DNA of 49,702 nucleotides from Bacteroidota bacterium (GCA_018267825.1 JAFDXR010000016.1:179628-229329), one strand, 5' to 3'. Counted from the stretch's first letter, positions 1 to 9,814 are shown. Numbers and translations are program-made. Notes: a model not told the origin generated them from the letters alone.

Positions 1-2528
1 GTGTATATGCCCGCACTTATACCACTCACAGTCGATCCTGTCTGACCATTATTCAACCAGCTGTAACTATAGGGAGCTGTTCCCCCACTCACAATACTCT
101 GTGCAGAGCCACTGCTTCCGCCGCTACAGGCAACAGCGGTGCCGCTCATACTTACACTTAATGGCAGCGGTTGGGTAATAGACACGGTGGTTTGATACAT
201 ACAACCGATACCATCTGTAACAGATACACTATAACTACCCAGAGGCAGGCCAACTGCAACGGATCCTGTTTGTACAGGGGATGTCGACCATGTATACGTA
301 AACGGAGAAATACCACCTGAAATATTTATTGCTGCGCTACCATTTGTACCATTATAACAACTCACATTTGTAGTTGCTATAGATACAGTAGATGTAAACC
401 CGGAATAATGAAGAATAACGGTATCAACATCTGCAGGACAATTTCCATTGCCGGTTGTTGTGAGATAAAGTGTGCTGCTACCTGCCGCCAGCTCTGCTGA
501 AGACGGGATATAATTCAGGTTTGCCAGCGTAGTATTATTGGGGCTAAAGGTTCCTGTGCCGCCTGACCAGATACCGCCAAGTGCACCCGTTACCGATGCC
601 TGAATAGTCGCTATAGGGGTTTGTGCACAAATCGTTTTATCGGGACCAGCATTCGCGGTGATAGGAACAGAAAAAGAATTGACTACAATTGTGTTATAGG
701 CAGGCGGACAACCGGAAGCATCACTGATTTTTACATTATATGTTCCTACACCTACAAAAATACTTTGTGTAGGATTTACGTTGTTCCACAGGTATGTATA
801 TGGAGGTGTTCCTCCGGACCCCATAGCGGTAAGCGTTGTAGAGGTCTGTCCGAAACAAAGTGTTGGATTCAGGGGCTGAATATTAACTGCCAGTGAGGAA
901 TTGAAATTCACCCGCACGGTGTCGCATACATAAGTGCCGGCACAGGAGATTGAATTTCCACACACCTTATAATCAATATAAGCGGGAGGCGTTCCTATAG
1001 CCGTTACAGTTGGACTCAAGCAGCCTGATGTACAGGACAGGTAATTATTATAAAATCCCTGTGCTCCGGGTGCAATGGAATTCCAGGTAGCGCTTGCCGT
1101 AGAGATACCGGAAGCTATAAGCGGTTTAACACAACCATCGTTTATGGAAATATCTGCTACCGTGATGGCTGGTGGTGGTTGCGGGCAGTTCAGAACGTTA
1201 AACTGGAAATCACGAAGCGTTTCACCAAGGTATACACCATTTCTGTATTCCTTCACCATAACACCTACCACAAACTGACCGATCATGGTTGGCGTTCCGC
1301 TCAAGAGACCGGTCGACGGATTTAATGTAAGCGGAGAACCCAGGGGACTGGTCGTTGAGAACCCTCCCAGAAAAGTAATAGGTGTAAATGATGCGGTATT
1401 TGCAGGAAATGTAGGATCCAGAGGACCTACACCGGCTTCACCGTCGTAAGGTGTATACAATGAATATACGAGGGAATCTCCATCAGCATCAGTGGCAGAA
1501 TGATTAAAACTAAAAGGTTGGTTCACGCACAGAAATAAAGGAGGAAACAAATTGAAAACAGGATTACTGTTAGGAAGAAAAGGCCCGGTATAACAATTAA
1601 CAGCTATGTTGTCCAGTTTATAAATCTCACTGCTCGGTGAATTTCCGTCAAATCTTGTTCTTATAACAATCTGGAAATTATTACCCGAGAGGCCTGACAC
1701 GGATGCCATAGCGCTGGTAAAATCGTCGGCTTTAAAACCATTGTTTGGGAAGAGCGTCAGCGGGCCACCGTTAATTCTGTAGTATACCATGATGGAATCA
1801 TTGGGATCCAGGGTACCTGTCTCGGCAAGATTCACCGTAACACCAATGGAATTGCAGGAGGAAATATTAATATTCTGGGATGTCCACGTATTCTGAGCAT
1901 TATTGGCTCCTTTTATTTCAAAGGCACCGGTGTTTACCATGGCAGATGCCGGCGCTATTGCTCCTGCTGCTGAACTCCAGGCTGTGGTTCCATTATCAGA
2001 TGTTGTCCCATCCGGCAGCGAAAAATCTTCCATCCACAGGGATGTTTCGTTGGGTCCCGGAATATGTGCGTAAAAACTCTCCCCCACACAATTGCAGGTG
2101 GCATTTACGTTTGTAAGCGATAGATTTCTGGCAACTATCTGGTAATAGAGATGGTAGCCACCGGCATTCGGCGGAAGATTTGTAACAGTAGTGGTGTAAA
2201 CACCTTCCTGAACACAAGGCAGTGGATTGGGTGCAATCGCACAGGGGGATAATCCGGAGGGCACATTTGTAACTGTACCAAGGTTCATGGTGATGTCTTT
2301 GGAAGGAGAAAATGAAGTGCCATTATTCCCTAATACGGAGATGACAACACTACCGGGGAAAGAGGCCGTTCCGGAGCCGCAATCCCTGTATAATTTTAAT
2401 GTGACTTTATAACTTGACCCGCCAAGATATACATAGGTAAGTGAACCTCCCACAATGTGAGTCGCCAACGCCATAACCGGCATAAGCAAACAACATATGA
2501 TTATGTAACTCCTGATAGTCTTCAACAT
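1..2528 (-). CDS. Partial secreted SprB-repeat / gliding-associated adhesin, N-terminal part
   Basis: The frame is open from ATG at 2528 down to the window edge (about 842 residues), so the C-terminus is missing. It starts with a signal peptide (MLKTIRSYIIICCLLMPVMA) followed by ATHIVGG and a YKVTLKLYRDCG motif, the usual beginning of large Bacteroidota surface proteins. The rest is low-charge, rich in Gly, Thr, Ser and Asn, and beta-sheet-like. Near the left edge there are at least two SprB-type repeats of the form C-x-G-x-x-G-S-A ... SGG-x-x-P-x-[TS]-Y-x-W. Known relatives are exported by T9SS and act as adhesins in gliding or attachment; that role is inferred here. A C-terminal sorting domain is expected beyond the window. 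Confidence 0.85.
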   Translation of the reverse strand, partial: MLKTIRSYIIICCLLMPVMALATHIVGGSLTYVYLGGSSYKVTLKLYRDCGSGTASFPGSVVISVLGNNGTSFSPSKDITMNLGTVTNVPSGLSPCAIAPNPLPCVQEGVYTTTVTNLPPNAGGYHLYYQIVARNLSLTNVNATCNCVGESFYAHIPGPNETSLWMEDFSLPDGTTSDNGTTAWSSAAGAIAPASAMVNTGAFEIKGANNAQNTWTSQNINISSCNSIGVTVNLAETGTLDPNDSIMVYYRINGGPLTLFPNNGFKADDFTSAMASVSGLSGNNFQIVIRTRFDGNSPSSEIYKLDNIAVNCYTGPFLPNSNPVFNLFPPLFLCVNQPFSFNHSATDADGDSLVYSLYTPYDGEAGVGPLDPTFPANTASFTPITFLGGFSTTSPLGSPLTLNPSTGLLSGTPTMIGQFVVGVMVKEYRNGVYLGETLRDFQFNVLNCPQPPPAITVADISINDGCVKPLIASGISTASATWNSIAPGAQGFYNNYLSCTSGCLSPTVTAIGTPPAYIDYKVCGNSISCAGTYVCDTVRVNFNSSLAVNIQPLNPTLCFGQTSTTLTAMGSGGTPPYTYLWNNVNPTQSIFVGVGTYNVKISDASGCPPAYNTIVVNSFSVPITANAGPDKTICAQTPIATIQASVTGALGGIWSGGTGTFSPNNTTLANLNYIPSSAELAAGSSTLYLTTTGNGNCPADVDTVILHYSGFTSTVSIATTNVSCYNGTNGSAAINISGGISPFTYTWSTSPVQTGSVAVGLPLGSYSVSVTDGIGCMYQTTVSITQPLPLSVSMSGTAVACSGGSSGSAQSIVSGGTAPYSYSWLNNGQTGSTVSGISAGIY

Positions 2529-2543
2529 TATGATTATCTGTAT

Positions 2544-2996
2544 TTATTGTTGAAATGATAGAATCCCAACCCCACAACCTTCTTCACCATCCTTGAAATA
2601 AAATCCCACACAGAAATTTCCGGTCGTCTGACTCAAAAACTCGACAGACTCTTTAGGATCACCGGAAGCCTGTGATAATGTAGTGGCTACCATAAACTCT
2701 TTCTGAGGGTTGCTGTAAAGGTTCATAATCATTTTACCAGTAAATTCTGATGAACTCACAGAAAAGAACTTATACTTCACACCGCGATTCAATGTGATAT
2801 TGAAATATTGAAATTCGGGTTGATCCTTCTTTTTCTTTTTCTTCAGATAAATCCGATAGTCTTTAATAAGACTGAATTTTTTCATTTTTTTTAATGTTTC
2901 CTCATACAATATGTCGCTATTGCATTTCTCCTTTTTGAACGCCATAAGCGGAATAACAAGCAATAACAACAGTCTGATAAAATGAATCTTTCTCAT
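2544..2996 (-). CDS. Small secreted protein of unknown function
   Basis: This 150-residue protein begins with a signal-like stretch (RKIHFIRLLLLLVIPLMAF) followed by a Lys-rich segment that includes six consecutive Lys at about residues 52-57. The C-terminal half (VEFLSQTTGNFCVGFYFKDGEEGCGVGILSF) is beta-rich with two Cys. I do not recognise a family. It starts 4 bp downstream of the preceding lipoprotein gene on the same strand, so the two are probably co-transcribed and may work together at the envelope. Function is unknown. Confidence 0.7.
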   Translation of the reverse strand: MRKIHFIRLLLLLVIPLMAFKKEKCNSDILYEETLKKMKKFSLIKDYRIYLKKKKKKDQPEFQYFNITLNRGVKYKFFSVSSSEFTGKMIMNLYSNPQKEFMVATTLSQASGDPKESVEFLSQTTGNFCVGFYFKDGEEGCGVGILSFQQ

Positions 2997-3000
2997 CTTG

Positions 3001-3915
3001 TTACTTTTTGGTATTTAGTAGATAGGAGGTGCGGATTTTCTCTATATGGCTAATGATATCATTTATACCCTGATCCGTGATTTCGACTTTGGTTTCGGTT
3101 TTATCGACAATCACCAATTCACCATTCACTTCCTTTGTTTCCGGGTCATGGTATATATAGCTGATCTTTACCTCCGAATAGGCCTTTTTCAACCCTTCGA
3201 AATCAGTCTTCATTTTTTTAAAGTGTTCTACCTTACTGAGTTTGTCCAGGATCGCCATCACATTATCAAACACGATCTTTTGCTCACCGATACGTTTCTT
3301 AATGTCTTCTCCTGCCTGTTTCTTTTCAATCTGACCAAACATATGCATACCTTCTAACCAGGCTCCAACAAGCATTAATACACTTAACTCTCCTCTGTTC
3401 TCCTCTCTCAGAAACTCATCAATCTTATTGAAGTTTTTAGTCGAAATATGAATCAGGGAATCTGCATTATGCCTGTTCTTCGTAATTTCGTAGAGTGTCT
3501 GAAAATCGAAGAACTGTCCGACCTTCAGTTCGTCCGATAAGTTCCGGATCGCTTCAAGATATTCCAGCACAAACAATTTCTTATCATTGAGATTGATGTA
3601 CCCAAGATCAACACCATAAGCACCAAACGCCAGCGACTGGTAATATTTATCGGGATAACTTTCGGAATTTTCACTCGGCACAAGCATTTCTTTTGAAAAA
3701 GGCATGTTCGATTTAGTGATAATGTCCGCAATTTCGATAGGCTGAGGCAGAGACTGCATCATTTCATCAAGTACTTCACGATGAATAGTGAGTTCATTCT
3801 TTTTACCGGATTCGGCGATAATCTTCTGTTCACCGGCTGAATCATCACCTGAACAGGAAACAATCAGTATAGATAGTGTAAATACAATTAAGGATGCGTA
3901 AAATTTATTTTTCAT
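3001..3915 (-). CDS. Putative surface lipoprotein
   Basis: The 304-residue product has a type II signal peptide with lipobox LIVSC (Cys21) followed by SGDDS. An acidic stretch just after the lipidated Cys resembles Bacteroidota lipoprotein export signals, so surface exposure is possible. The mature part is helical and charged, with no domain I recognise. It lies 10 bp downstream of the ABC transporter gene and 4 bp upstream of the small secreted protein. These three may form an envelope unit attached to the Sia-type switch operon. Function is unknown. Confidence 0.75.
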   Translation of the reverse strand: MKNKFYASLIVFTLSILIVSCSGDDSAGEQKIIAESGKKNELTIHREVLDEMMQSLPQPIEIADIITKSNMPFSKEMLVPSENSESYPDKYYQSLAFGAYGVDLGYINLNDKKLFVLEYLEAIRNLSDELKVGQFFDFQTLYEITKNRHNADSLIHISTKNFNKIDEFLREENRGELSVLMLVGAWLEGMHMFGQIEKKQAGEDIKKRIGEQKIVFDNVMAILDKLSKVEHFKKMKTDFEGLKKAYSEVKISYIYHDPETKEVNGELVIVDKTETKVEITDQGINDIISHIEKIRTSYLLNTKK

Positions 3916-3925
3916 AGTGCGTTTG

Positions 3926-6900
3926 TTAGGGTTGTTTTTTAAATGATAAAACTTTTTTCAAAACATCGGTATATAGCAGAATAAAACAGATCATATTAAT
4001 AAGCCAGATCACAAAAAGATTATATACATAGGTTGAAACCGGCGCATTAAACACGTATTTGGTTGAAGAAAACATAGGACTTCCAAGACCTGTAGAAACA
4101 GCATCTCTCTCTCTTTCTCTGAAAATGGGATCAACAATCTGTACAAATTTCCTATGGACTGAATCTATAACAATCTTATCCATCTCAGTACCATTGGTCA
4201 CAGCCTCCTGAATATTTTTATTACTAAATACTTCTTTTGTAATGCCTTCATCTTCCAGAATCTTTACCAGAGAATCTTTTTTATTGATGATGAAATTATA
4301 TTTAGCCGTTGCCAATTCTTTGAGGGTTTTCAATGTATCATCTCCTGCTTCAGTCTGCCCGTATTTTTCTTTTGCATTTTGAAGCTCATCTGCCAGTGTA
4401 TTCCGGACAATAGCGTCAATAAACCCCTTCTCCTCCTTTGAAAGCATTGTATCACGCTCAGTCCGGATTTCTATAAGTTCGTCGAGTTTCGGATACAGGT
4501 AGCTGACCCTGTAGTTGAGATTACTTTCCAGTTTATCGAGTACAAAGAGTTTCTTTTCATATGGATTATTCTTAAACTGATCGGTCATCACTGCTTCATA
4601 AGCCCATCTGGATACCATAACAGAAGCCAAAGGTGGTGTTTTGGTATTTCCCCCACCAAGCAGGGAGTTAAGACGGGAATACCTGAACATCGCCCCCCCC
4701 AATAACATTTGTGGGATAATGATGAGCGGAATAATAATATAGATCGTAACCGGAGAATTGAATGTAGATGACAGAATAAGCCCCAGAAGGTTTGCCGAAC
4801 AGAAAACTGAAAAAACAACCAGATAAAAAGACATCAGACCACCGGGGATGGCCAAAACAAGATTTCCAACAACGCACAATAGAAAAGCCTGTAATGCAGA
4901 AAGTGAGAAAAGTATAAATACTTTGGAAATAAGATAGGCGAAGCGACTGAGTTTCAGAAATTTTTCACGCTTTAATATCTTCTGGTCTTTATAAATTTCT
5001 TCGGCACTGACAGTAAGGCCAACCAAGAGTGCTACAAGAATTGACATGAAGAAATATGCCGGGATATTCTCATTTTCAAAATACGAATATGTGCGGCCTG
5101 CTCTTTGGTTTGTATAACGGATCAGTAATGAGAGAAAAAACGCCAGTGCAGGCACTTCCAGCAGGTTGATCAGTATGTACTGTTTGTTTGCCGTTTTGGT
5201 AAACAAATCGCGTTTCATAAAAACAATCCATTGCTTTAATCGCCCAGGGATATTATTCAGAGGAGAAGGTTTCTCATAGGAGGCTGTATCCGAAGTAGCA
5301 GAATGATCCGCCATTTTCCTGGTATAAAGTTCATGCCAATCGAGAGGTGAAAATTTTCTTTTTTCGGTAAACACACCATATTCATCTACCTCTTTCGATT
5401 CTATGAGGTTGAAAATCAGTTCGGGATTCACGTTACCACATGTTTCACATTCTCCGATATCACTATTGATCTGGTTAGTGATCCGTTTAAAGTACATGAT
5501 CCCTTCAACAGGATTACCGTAATAAATCTGGTATCCGCCTACATCAAGCAGTATAAGCTTGTCGAACATTTTGAAAATATCAGACGAGGGCTGATGAATA
5601 ACCACAAAAATGAGCTTCCCTTTCTGGGTTAATTCCTTCAGAAGATCCATAACATTTTCACTGTCACGCGAAGAGAGTCCGGATGTCGGTTCATCTACAA
5701 ATAAAATAGCCGGCTCCCTGATAAGTTCCAGAGCTATATTTAAACGCTTACGCTGTCCGCCACTTATTTTTTTATTTAAAGGCGTTCCAACCTGAACATC
5801 CCGGATTTCATACAAACCGAGGCTCTGAAGCGTCTGTAGGACTATCTTGTGCAGGTGTGGCTGATCATGATTTTTAAAACACAATTCAGCATTATAATAC
5901 AGGTTTTGATAAACCGTAAGCTCTTCAAATAGCAGATCATCCTGGGCAATGTAACCAATGAGCCCTTCCACATCACTCCTGTGGGTAAAAAAATCGACAT
6001 CATTGATGGTCACTGAACCGGCCGACGGTTTTTCAAGACCACACAGTGTATTCAGTAATGTTGTTTTGCCAGCACCACTGGCGCCCATAATTCCCACCAG
6101 TGTTCCCGATTTTTCCTCAATCCGGATACCATGCAGGGCTTTTTTACCGTTGGGGAATGTATAATCGAGATCAGTAGCCGAAAATTTGAGGCGTATATAA
6201 TCCTGGCTACTGGTGAAACAATTAACAACTTCACTATAGTAGATGGTACCACGGGGCAAACGTATTGTACTTCCAGGGGCCAGAATATAGACGTTTCTTT
6301 GCTGAACAGGCAATCCATTCAGAAATATCTCACTGTGGCCTTCGTATTTCAGAAAATAAAGTCCTGCACTTTGAATTTTTGATATGACAATAAAACCGTC
6401 AAGACCATGTGCCGGTTTATGGTTAACCTGCGAGTCAGAGCTTGGATCCTGATCACTGATCACCAATAAATCCGAAGAGGGATAAGTGTACGGATCGTTT
6501 GAAATAACAAAATGCCGGATCAGTTTTTCTTCGTTCTCAGAAATATTAAACACCTCAGAGACCGTATTAATGATCTGCATCCTTTGGGCAGTCAGCTGAT
6601 TATCTGTGTTTACCATCTCAAACAAACGGCAAAGCACAACTGCTTTTTGTTTTTGTACCAGGGTCTTATTGATCTTTTTACAGATTCCCAGGGTCCGCAC
6701 CGAATCCTTGACAGACGTTAGCTTCGGCTTACTATCTATTTCCTGGCCTTGCGGCGTATCTGCTTTTTTCTCAACAAGGAATTCATCATAAAGAACAAGA
6801 TATTCTTTCACCTTGTCTTTCGATACCTGATTTTTCAGGAATGACTCAACAAAGTGTCTGAATGCAAGACTTGCACCATTGTCCTGTTTGGCAACAATGG

Positions 6901-6940
6901 CAAATAACTGCATCAGGGCTCTTAATATCTCTTCACTCAT
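3926..6940 (-). CDS. TerB / FHA-like / ABCG-type ATPase-permease fusion
   Basis: At 1004 residues this is larger than a plain half-transporter. Residues 1-150 are helical and TerB-like (LCRLFEMVNTDNQLTAQRM). Residues about 170-250 form a beta-rich FHA-like segment. The ATPase follows with Walker A GASGAGKTTLL (about residue 285), signature SGGQRKR, and Walker B ILFVDEPTSGLSS. The C-terminal half is an ABC-2 permease with about six membrane helices; a soluble insert of roughly 170 residues separates helices 5 and 6. It should be an inner-membrane exporter or an ATP-driven regulator; the substrate is unknown. It follows siaC-like by 45 bp on the same strand, so it is a candidate output of the switch. 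The domain order is seen; the regulatory link is inferred. Confidence 0.88.
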   Translation of the reverse strand: MSEEILRALMQLFAIVAKQDNGASLAFRHFVESFLKNQVSKDKVKEYLVLYDEFLVEKKADTPQGQEIDSKPKLTSVKDSVRTLGICKKINKTLVQKQKAVVLCRLFEMVNTDNQLTAQRMQIINTVSEVFNISENEEKLIRHFVISNDPYTYPSSDLLVISDQDPSSDSQVNHKPAHGLDGFIVISKIQSAGLYFLKYEGHSEIFLNGLPVQQRNVYILAPGSTIRLPRGTIYYSEVVNCFTSSQDYIRLKFSATDLDYTFPNGKKALHGIRIEEKSGTLVGIMGASGAGKTTLLNTLCGLEKPSAGSVTINDVDFFTHRSDVEGLIGYIAQDDLLFEELTVYQNLYYNAELCFKNHDQPHLHKIVLQTLQSLGLYEIRDVQVGTPLNKKISGGQRKRLNIALELIREPAILFVDEPTSGLSSRDSENVMDLLKELTQKGKLIFVVIHQPSSDIFKMFDKLILLDVGGYQIYYGNPVEGIMYFKRITNQINSDIGECETCGNVNPELIFNLIESKEVDEYGVFTEKRKFSPLDWHELYTRKMADHSATSDTASYEKPSPLNNIPGRLKQWIVFMKRDLFTKTANKQYILINLLEVPALAFFLSLLIRYTNQRAGRTYSYFENENIPAYFFMSILVALLVGLTVSAEEIYKDQKILKREKFLKLSRFAYLISKVFILFSLSALQAFLLCVVGNLVLAIPGGLMSFYLVVFSVFCSANLLGLILSSTFNSPVTIYIIIPLIIIPQMLLGGAMFRYSRLNSLLGGGNTKTPPLASVMVSRWAYEAVMTDQFKNNPYEKKLFVLDKLESNLNYRVSYLYPKLDELIEIRTERDTMLSKEEKGFIDAIVRNTLADELQNAKEKYGQTEAGDDTLKTLKELATAKYNFIINKKDSLVKILEDEGITKEVFSNKNIQEAVTNGTEMDKIVIDSVHRKFVQIVDPIFRERERDAVSTGLGSPMFSSTKYVFNAPVSTYVYNLFVIWLINMICFILLYTDVLKKVLSFKKQP

Positions 6941-6985
6941 ATATTATAGTCGGATCCGACCTTTCAGATCAATGTTCTACAAGGC

Positions 6986-7366
6986 TCAATAACTTATAAA
7001 CTCAAAAGGAACTGATACAATATCAGCATATTCCTCACCGGCTTCTTTCATGTCAGGGTCACTTTCCTGAGAGTGCCACACGATAGTGAATGCATTACCG
7101 GATGCCTCCATAATTTCTTCGAGGCGAAGGAGTATATCCAACAGGATTTTTGAAGATGCTGTATTGAAATACTCCAGTTTAAATTCGAATTTCGCGCCAC
7201 TGACAGGAGCAGACGAAAATTCCTCTAACCAGGTCAGAACAGGTTGATAAAACGTTGTGACATCTTCCGGTAGCGATCTGCCCGAAATAACAAATTCGCT
7301 GGTTTCACAATTCAAAACAACATTTGGAGTATCGTCTGTTCCTTTAATATTTACTATCTGTATCAT
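6986..7366 (-). CDS. siaC: SiaC-family (DUF1987) regulatory phosphoprotein
   Basis: The 126-residue protein has the DUF1987/SiaC signature EYFNTASSKILLDIL. Thr69 in NTASS sits where Pseudomonas aeruginosa SiaC is phosphorylated (Thr68). In that system SiaB phosphorylates SiaC, SiaA dephosphorylates it, and the unphosphorylated form activates the diguanylate cyclase SiaD. No GGDEF protein is encoded here, so the output must differ or lie elsewhere; the next gene is the TerB/ABC protein. It begins 3 bp after the siaB-like gene. Family assignment is confident; the partner is inferred. Confidence 0.88.
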   Translation of the reverse strand: MIQIVNIKGTDDTPNVVLNCETSEFVISGRSLPEDVTTFYQPVLTWLEEFSSAPVSGAKFEFKLEYFNTASSKILLDILLRLEEIMEASGNAFTIVWHSQESDPDMKEAGEEYADIVSVPFEFISY

Positions 7367-7369
7367 AAT

Positions 7370-7930
7370 TTATTTTGTTACGGTTACCATTTGAATAAAA
7401 TAATATAATCCTCCCTCGACCGGAGAAAAATGATAGGAAATCCTGTTCCCTGATTTACGCGCAATATCAATAAAACCAAGCCCTGCTCCACCTACCGACG
7501 ATATGGTAGAATTTAATCGTGCCTCTTTATACATTGCCTTCAGTCCTTCCTGATCAAGCGCATTTACAGTATCAATCTTGCTTTTGATAATCTCCAGTAT
7601 TTCCGGTTTAATGACATTCCCGGTAATAACCTGATATTCGTTGTTATTTTCCGCTATCATAAAAATGGAATCTTTTTTCATCTGACATTCATCCGTAATC
7701 TTAAACTCGTGCTTACAGATATTCTGCAACGCCTCCATCATGATATTATAAACTTTTTTCACAACCGTTTCATTGGCTTGTATATTGTGAAATGTAGTTT
7801 CTGCCATAGCCAGGAATGACTTTGTCATATCCTGCGAAAATTCACCACCGTAAACCATTATAACCTCATGCTTTTCCATGAGTTCATAAAACTCGTTCAG
7901 TGATATATTGTTATTAACATGTAACTCCAT
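7370..7930 (-). CDS. siaB: SiaB-family protein kinase (DUF6272), apparently intact
   Basis: The 186-residue protein is a small GHKL-type kinase of the SiaB family. It shows the N-box EALQNICKH (Glu and Asn as in ATP/Mg binding) and a glycine box GGAGLGFIDIARKSG, the features expected of an active kinase. It probably phosphorylates the SiaC-like protein encoded 3 bp downstream. Its upstream neighbour, 1 bp away, is a paralogue with these motifs eroded. The C-terminus is beta-rich (SYHFSPVEGGLYYFIQMVTVTK). The substrate is inferred from gene order and the known SiaB/SiaC pair. Confidence 0.85.
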   Translation of the reverse strand: MELHVNNNISLNEFYELMEKHEVIMVYGGEFSQDMTKSFLAMAETTFHNIQANETVVKKVYNIMMEALQNICKHEFKITDECQMKKDSIFMIAENNNEYQVITGNVIKPEILEIIKSKIDTVNALDQEGLKAMYKEARLNSTISSVGGAGLGFIDIARKSGNRISYHFSPVEGGLYYFIQMVTVTK

Positions 7931-7931
7931 A

Positions 7932-8501
7932 CTAGTTGATACTTACCTGAAGTGAAAAAAAAGATTGTTCCTGGCCGGTACGCTCGATCTGGTAATTCAG
8001 GTTCTGACCGGATCGTTTTGCAATATTGATGAGTCCAATGGTGGCATGATCCAGATCAAAATCCTCTTCAAAATTTTTCAGATCCACAAGCTTTTCTTTT
8101 TTAAGTGCAGAAAGTGAATCGGCAGACAGGCCCAGAATATGATCCAGAGCCTCTTTAATGCCGGACTCATGTTTTGCATCCATATAGGACCCGGTGTAAA
8201 TGATATATCCACTACCTGATTTACTGATCATAAATAATGACTCCTTTTTTCCGGAAGGCTTTTTATCATGGGTACAAATGGTTTGCAGGCAATCGACCAT
8301 AACACCAAAAATCTTTCTTTTCACGATATCGGCTTCCTGCAACAGATCAATTTTACGCTCCGCCAGAGATAAAAGATTTTTAACTACAGGGTGAGAAATA
8401 TATCCACGGTACATAAAAATAAAATTGTGATGATTCATCTTTTTGTGGAAAAGAACCACATCTTCCAGAATCGGGTTGTTCGAAATAATCTGATGCACCA
8501 T
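7932..8501 (-). CDS. Second SiaB-family protein, likely pseudokinase
   Basis: This 189-residue paralogue of the following gene has the same layout: N-terminal strand, DCLQTICTH helix, ESLFMISKSGSGYIIYTG strand pair, and C-terminal LINIAKRSGQNLNYQI. The catalytic Asn of the N-box is Thr, and the glycine box GGAGLG is replaced by DHATIGL. ATP binding or catalysis is therefore probably lost. It could be a scaffold, a competitor for SiaC or SiaA, or a heterodimer partner for the intact kinase. It sits between the phosphatase (2 bp gap) and the intact kinase (1 bp gap). The loss of motifs is seen; the role is inferred. Confidence 0.8.
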   Translation of the reverse strand: MVHQIISNNPILEDVVLFHKKMNHHNFIFMYRGYISHPVVKNLLSLAERKIDLLQEADIVKRKIFGVMVDCLQTICTHDKKPSGKKESLFMISKSGSGYIIYTGSYMDAKHESGIKEALDHILGLSADSLSALKKEKLVDLKNFEEDFDLDHATIGLINIAKRSGQNLNYQIERTGQEQSFFSLQVSIN

Positions 8502-8503
8502 GT

Positions 8504-9814
8504 CTAAAATTTTATACCTATTAATAATATATCATCCACTTGTTTCTCATGACTCATCCATTCCTCAATGGCCTTTTCATAAGCAAGTTCTAATTCACCG
8601 ATAGTACTTTCAGCATGTTTAATTGCTATATCCGCTATCCTGGAGGTCATAAATTTTCTTCTATCCGGCCCTCCGATCTGATCCGGTAAGCCATCAGAAA
8701 AAATCAAGGCCAGATCTCCCTTTTCGTAACTGAAAGAGGTGGTGGTGAAAGGCACCCTCTTCTTGTCGTACTGCGTTCCACCTATAGGAAATTTATCTCC
8801 CTTAAACTCAATAAGTTCTTTGTTTCTTATAATAAAGAGCGGTCTGTGGGCAGAAGCAAAACAAATTTTCGACTCCTCTGTCATCACCTGTAATAAGGCT
8901 ATATCCATACCATCTGTCGAGTTGCTCGAAGAGGTCCGTTGCTTCAATGTTTGAACAACCGATTGATGCAGATTATCCAGAATAGAACCGGGATCCGGGT
9001 TTTCAGAACGGTGGACAATATCATTGAGAAGCAGATTTCCTATCATAGACATCATCGCACCGGGTACACCATGTCCGGTACAATCAACTGCAGCAATATA
9101 TACAGCCTCACCCCGGGCCGAAAACCATGGAAAATCGCCACTTATGGTATCCTTCGGTTTGTACAGAATAAAGCTCTCCGGCAGGCGGGCTTTCAGATCA
9201 TCTTCTGTGGGGTTAATCGCTAATTGAATTTTACGCGCATAATTAATACTTTCAGATATTCGTTTATTCTGAAGTTCAATAATGCTTTTCGATTTCTCGA
9301 TTTCATCCATCGCATCCTTCAGCTGCTTTTTCATATCGCGTTCTCGCCATGTAGCAGAAATCAGGTTATTATTTGTCTGCTCAAGTTCATCAAGCATGAT
9401 TTTCTGCATCTCAAGTTTTTCCCTCAGGGTTTCGTTTTCCTTTTCATAACGCACCTTAGATGCCTTCAGCTTTGACAAACGAATCGCCTTTTCGAGTGAG
9501 ATATTCTCAAATTTATCGTCCCAGAAAAAAACACCCTTGTTTATTTTATTGAGCTGCTCCTTGTCTGATACTTCACCACAAATAAAAATATTCAGGTTTG
9601 GGTTGCCAGTCAGTTTCTGAAGAATAGAAGGAAGATCATGCTGTTCTGTGCCATCAATGATGACGATTTCATAAACATTTTCAGAAAGTTTCCGGTCTAT
9701 TGTGTGTATATCGGAAAATACAAGACTATAATCATTCCTTTTGGTAACATAATTGGGGTTATACTTATTCGAAACCACCAGGATATTAAGTAAATTCAGT
9801 AATACGTCGCTCAT
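8504..9814 (-). CDS. siaA: SiaA-like PP2C/SpoIIE-type phosphatase with receiver-like N-terminus
   Basis: With the start at 9814 (MSDVLLNLLNILVV) the protein is 436 residues. Residues 1-110 look like a receiver fold without the usual acidic pair. A coiled coil follows, then a SpoIIE-type PP2C domain with the metal-binding motifs SGDFPWF, DCTGHGVPGAMMSMIGN, FSDGLPDQ and VDDILLIG. It probably dephosphorylates the SiaC-like protein. P. aeruginosa SiaA has membrane and HAMP parts, so input here must be cytoplasmic. An upstream ATG at 9910 would add 32 residues that do not resemble the domain and would include a hairpin at 9891-9906; I prefer the inner start but cannot exclude the outer one. Confidence 0.85.
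   Translation of the reverse strand: MSDVLLNLLNILVVSNKYNPNYVTKRNDYSLVFSDIHTIDRKLSENVYEIVIIDGTEQHDLPSILQKLTGNPNLNIFICGEVSDKEQLNKINKGVFFWDDKFENISLEKAIRLSKLKASKVRYEKENETLREKLEMQKIMLDELEQTNNNLISATWRERDMKKQLKDAMDEIEKSKSIIELQNKRISESINYARKIQLAINPTEDDLKARLPESFILYKPKDTISGDFPWFSARGEAVYIAAVDCTGHGVPGAMMSMIGNLLLNDIVHRSENPDPGSILDNLHQSVVQTLKQRTSSSNSTDGMDIALLQVMTEESKICFASAHRPLFIIRNKELIEFKGDKFPIGGTQYDKKRVPFTTTSFSYEKGDLALIFSDGLPDQIGGPDRRKFMTSRIADIAIKHAESTIGELELAYEKAIEEWMSHEKQVDDILLIGIKF

Noticed and set aside
621..1278. Plus-strand open frames near the left edge
   Set aside because: They are antisense to the continuous SprB-type minus-strand frame with signal peptide and repeats.
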